From NCBI GenBank assembly GCA_018267285.1, contig JAFDYU010000009.1, forward strand, positions 1 to 64,000: a stretch of 64,000 bases of DNA, read 5' to 3'. Under the pieces are notes generated by a model. The model was given only the letters and a program-made list of their open reading frames with translations, was not told where the DNA came from and did not search any database. The stretch is from Bacteroidota bacterium. GTDB taxonomy: Bacteria > Bacteroidota > Bacteroidia > Cytophagales > Cyclobacteriaceae. Positions 62,207 through 64,000 of the stretch are shown here, one piece after another (the stretch's first letter is position 1; each line of letters starts with the position of its first letter). The position numbers and the translations under genes are program-made.

Positions 62207-63268
62207 TTATTTCAAAAATATCTTGATCAACACGATCAATGGGATAAATTCTGTGGCGCAAAGGTATGAAAATAAATGGAATGAACTGAACTGTGCTTTG
62301 TTCATTATTTTGGCATATAGCAATACTGCGCCAAGAACGAGAATTGCACAGCTTATTTTTAAAAAAAAATAATAGTTTACACTGACACTGAGCGAATAGC
62401 AAACGATGCTTATGCCTCCGATCAAAAAAAGCATAAACAGTTGCACTCGCACAAAATGAAAAAACTGGAATCCGGCAATATCTCTACAGGCAAACAAAAC
62501 GGCCACCACTCTTGCAATCAACCATTTGGCCATGAGTAGCGCAACTATTGCCAACGCCAATAAAATCCACAGCAGAACATACCCGCCCACCGATCCGCTT
62601 GTGGGCAGAATAAATTCGGACAGGCCCTGATCGGAAAATTTTTTTGCAATCAACAACGCGAGGGATGTTAACAAGCCGGTGAATGAATAAAACAAAAGAT
62701 TAACACTCGATACAATGCGGAGGGTAATTTGGCTTTCATCGTGATCGCGAACAGAAAATATTTTTCCAACATTCATGTAATCCAATGTCAGCTGTGGGTT
62801 GGTGCGGAGTAGTGCTGTAAAGAAAACTATCAGAATCAGGGTTGCCAGTAAAATAAAATTGTTGAACGCATTACTTTGACGGATTGGGTTTGCAAATGGG
62901 TTCTTAGGTTTTAATTCCAACAACTTAACCGAAATATTTTTAACTCTGTTTTTCTGGTACAGACTAACCAAAATGTTTTTCTGAAAAATCTTGTACAGAC
63001 TATCTATATTAAGTGTGAACGCTTTGCCGAAAGCCACCAGATCCGAATTAATAAATACGTAAAAAATATTTTTGCCCTGAATCTGTACCCACCCACTTCT
63101 TTTTTCAAGATTCAAACCGAAGTGTATAGTCTCTACAGGTTGCCCGTCAAATTTTTCGAATCTCCCACCTTGAAGAACCATCATTGACTGACTGATGTCT
63201 TCGGTTACCACAAGCTCTTTAGTTTCTTGAGTAAAAGAAAAAAGGAAAGCAAAAATTAGTAGTCGCAT
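62207..63268 (-). CDS. DUF4271 membrane protein
   Basis: 353 residues. A signal peptide-like N-terminus and a beta-rich exported part (about 15-130) are followed by about seven or eight membrane helices (about 137-350), including SFTGLLTSLALLIAKKFS and WLIARVVAVLFACRDIAGFQFFHFVR. It matches the Bacteroidota DUF4271 family, of unknown function and usually next to hemD, as here. The start follows a perfect -7 box by 10 bases. Confidence 0.85.
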   Translation of the reverse strand: MRLLIFAFLFSFTQETKELVVTEDISQSMMVLQGGRFEKFDGQPVETIHFGLNLEKRSGWVQIQGKNIFYVFINSDLVAFGKAFTLNIDSLYKIFQKNILVSLYQKNRVKNISVKLLELKPKNPFANPIRQSNAFNNFILLATLILIVFFTALLRTNPQLTLDYMNVGKIFSVRDHDESQITLRIVSSVNLLFYSFTGLLTSLALLIAKKFSDQGLSEFILPTSGSVGGYVLLWILLALAIVALLMAKWLIARVVAVLFACRDIAGFQFFHFVRVQLFMLFLIGGISIVCYSLSVSVNYYFFLKISCAILVLGAVLLYAKIMNKAQFSSFHLFSYLCATEFIPLIVLIKIFLK

Positions 63269-63278
63269 GGTTATGCCT

Positions 63279-63286
63279 CAAAATTA
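63279..63286 (-). promoter_or_regulatory. Bacteroidota -7 box for the DUF4271-hemD unit
   Basis: The minus strand reads TAATTTTG, a perfect TAnnTTTG, ending 11 bases before the ATG at 63268. The predicted leader is about 5-7 bases. Confidence 0.6.
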
Positions 63287-63342
63287 TCACTAAAACTGAA
63301 AGATCGCTTGTCTGCTACTTCGATCATATTTTATTTTGTGCT

Positions 63343-64000
63343 ATGGCCGGACTTTATCTGCATATCCCGTTTTGTAAACAGGCCTGTTATTATTGCGATT
63401 TCCACTTTTCAACCCGGGCCGATACTAAACGTGAACTGATTTCCACTATCTGCACTGAAATTGAGATCCAAAAAAAATATCTGGAGAGTGAACCTATCCA
63501 CACTATTTATTTTGGTGGAGGCACACCTTCTCTTCTATCGCAGAAAGAAATCGAAGATTTATTCAATTCAATCCATAAAAATTTTGTGGTTGACCAAGAT
63601 GCTGAAATAACTCTGGAGGCCAACCCGGACGATCTCACCCCGGAAAATTTATCGATGTTCAAAAATGCTTCTATCAACCGATTGAGCATCGGCATTCAAT
63701 CGTTCGATGAAACCGTATTAAAATTTCTTAACCGGGCACATTCTGCTGCCGAAGCCGAACGGTGTATTTGGACTGCACGTGATTTGGGTTTTAACAACAT
63801 CAGTATGGATTTGATTTTCTCCATCCCCGGACAAACTAATCCAATGCTGAAAACAAATATCGATAAAGCTGTTGCGCTTAACCCCGAACATATTTCTGCC
63901 TATTCGCTTACCATCGAAGAAAAAACTGTTTTCGGAAAATGGTTGAAAAATGGAACCTTAAAAGCTGACACTGACGAAACGGCTGCCCTGCAAATGGAAA
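63343..64000 (+). CDS. hemW: HemW-like radical SAM protein (3' truncated by the window)
   Basis: The first 219 codons are visible and the frame is open to the window edge. The radical SAM cluster is CKQACYYC in LHIPFCKQACYYCDFHF (residues ~5-21), followed by IYFGGGTPSLLS, LEANPDDLTPENL and INRLSIGIQSFDETVLKFLNR, all typical of HemW (formerly the HemN-like coproporphyrinogen oxidase homologue). HemW is thought to be a haem chaperone. A one-mismatch -7 box (63331-63338) ends four bases before the ATG. It is divergent from the DUF4271-hemD unit. Confidence 0.92.
   Translation, partial: MAGLYLHIPFCKQACYYCDFHFSTRADTKRELISTICTEIEIQKKYLESEPIHTIYFGGGTPSLLSQKEIEDLFNSIHKNFVVDQDAEITLEANPDDLTPENLSMFKNASINRLSIGIQSFDETVLKFLNRAHSAAEAERCIWTARDLGFNNISMDLIFSIPGQTNPMLKTNIDKAVALNPEHISAYSLTIEEKTVFGKWLKNGTLKADTDETAALQME

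Overview
The window is a chromosome segment of a Bacteroidota bacterium, most likely from the order Cytophagales. The reasons are: a type IX secretion/gliding core (gldK-gldL-gldM-gldN with a porP/sprF-like gene) at 55.6-61.3 kb; secreted proteins with type IX C-terminal sorting domains at both ends of the middle region; a Bacteroidota-type TonB with the ENRNKEYGAY motif; DUF4271, DUF4286 and GWxTD proteins; and at least thirteen perfect copies of the Bacteroidota -7 promoter box (TAnnTTTG) just upstream of genes. The species cannot be named from this sequence. I see no rRNA, tRNA, insertion sequence, CRISPR array or prophage.

Layout. 0-2 kb: the tail of a TIG-repeat surface protein with a type B sorting domain, followed by its likely PorP/SprF partner; both the sorting domain and the partner gene are clearly GC-richer than their surroundings. 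2-9.4 kb: a membrane histidine kinase, a tandem universal-stress protein with a CPA2 antiporter, an ECF sigma factor with a small membrane protein and a TonB, a SemiSWEET transporter, and a DUF4139 (MuiA-like) protein carrying a TonB-receptor-like motif. 9.4-22.5 kb: mostly housekeeping genes, namely an Ldh-type dehydrogenase, a DivIC/FtsB division protein, the selD-mnmH selenouridine pair, rlmB, a GWxTD protein, a methyltransferase, a large DUF2723 membrane protein, a sugar aminotransferase and a TPR protein.

22.5-36.5 kb is an AT-rich cell-surface polysaccharide locus: Wzm/Wzt-type ABC exporter with a C-terminal sugar-recognition domain, five glycosyltransferases, two FkbM-type and two other methyltransferases, a sulfotransferase, a sugar epimerase and a polytopic membrane protein. 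The + strand genes from the exporter onwards are packed nose to tail with short overlaps and probably form one operon. A ~212-bp imperfect palindrome fills the gap between the two convergent genes near its left end. A 1175-residue PKD protein with a type A sorting domain follows.

40-55.5 kb holds housekeeping and metabolic genes (aroC, batD-like, queG, rfaE2-type adenylyltransferase, YugP-type protease, acyl-CoA dehydrogenase, ridA, gltX, a lysine/alanine-dehydrogenase-like enzyme) and a recent tandem duplication of a YwqK/MORN-type repeat gene. 55.6-64 kb has the gldKLMN cluster, a second porP/sprF-like gene, hemD, DUF4271 and the start of hemW.

The most distinctive things are non-coding or architectural: very short or absent 5' leaders behind TAnnTTTG boxes, the large palindrome at 24.7-24.9 kb, a PKD domain split by a propeller-like insert, a SusC-plug-like motif inside a DUF4139 protein, the tandem duplication that captured the start of the next gene, and a heptanucleotide repeat abutting queG. 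No single obviously new multi-gene system stands out.
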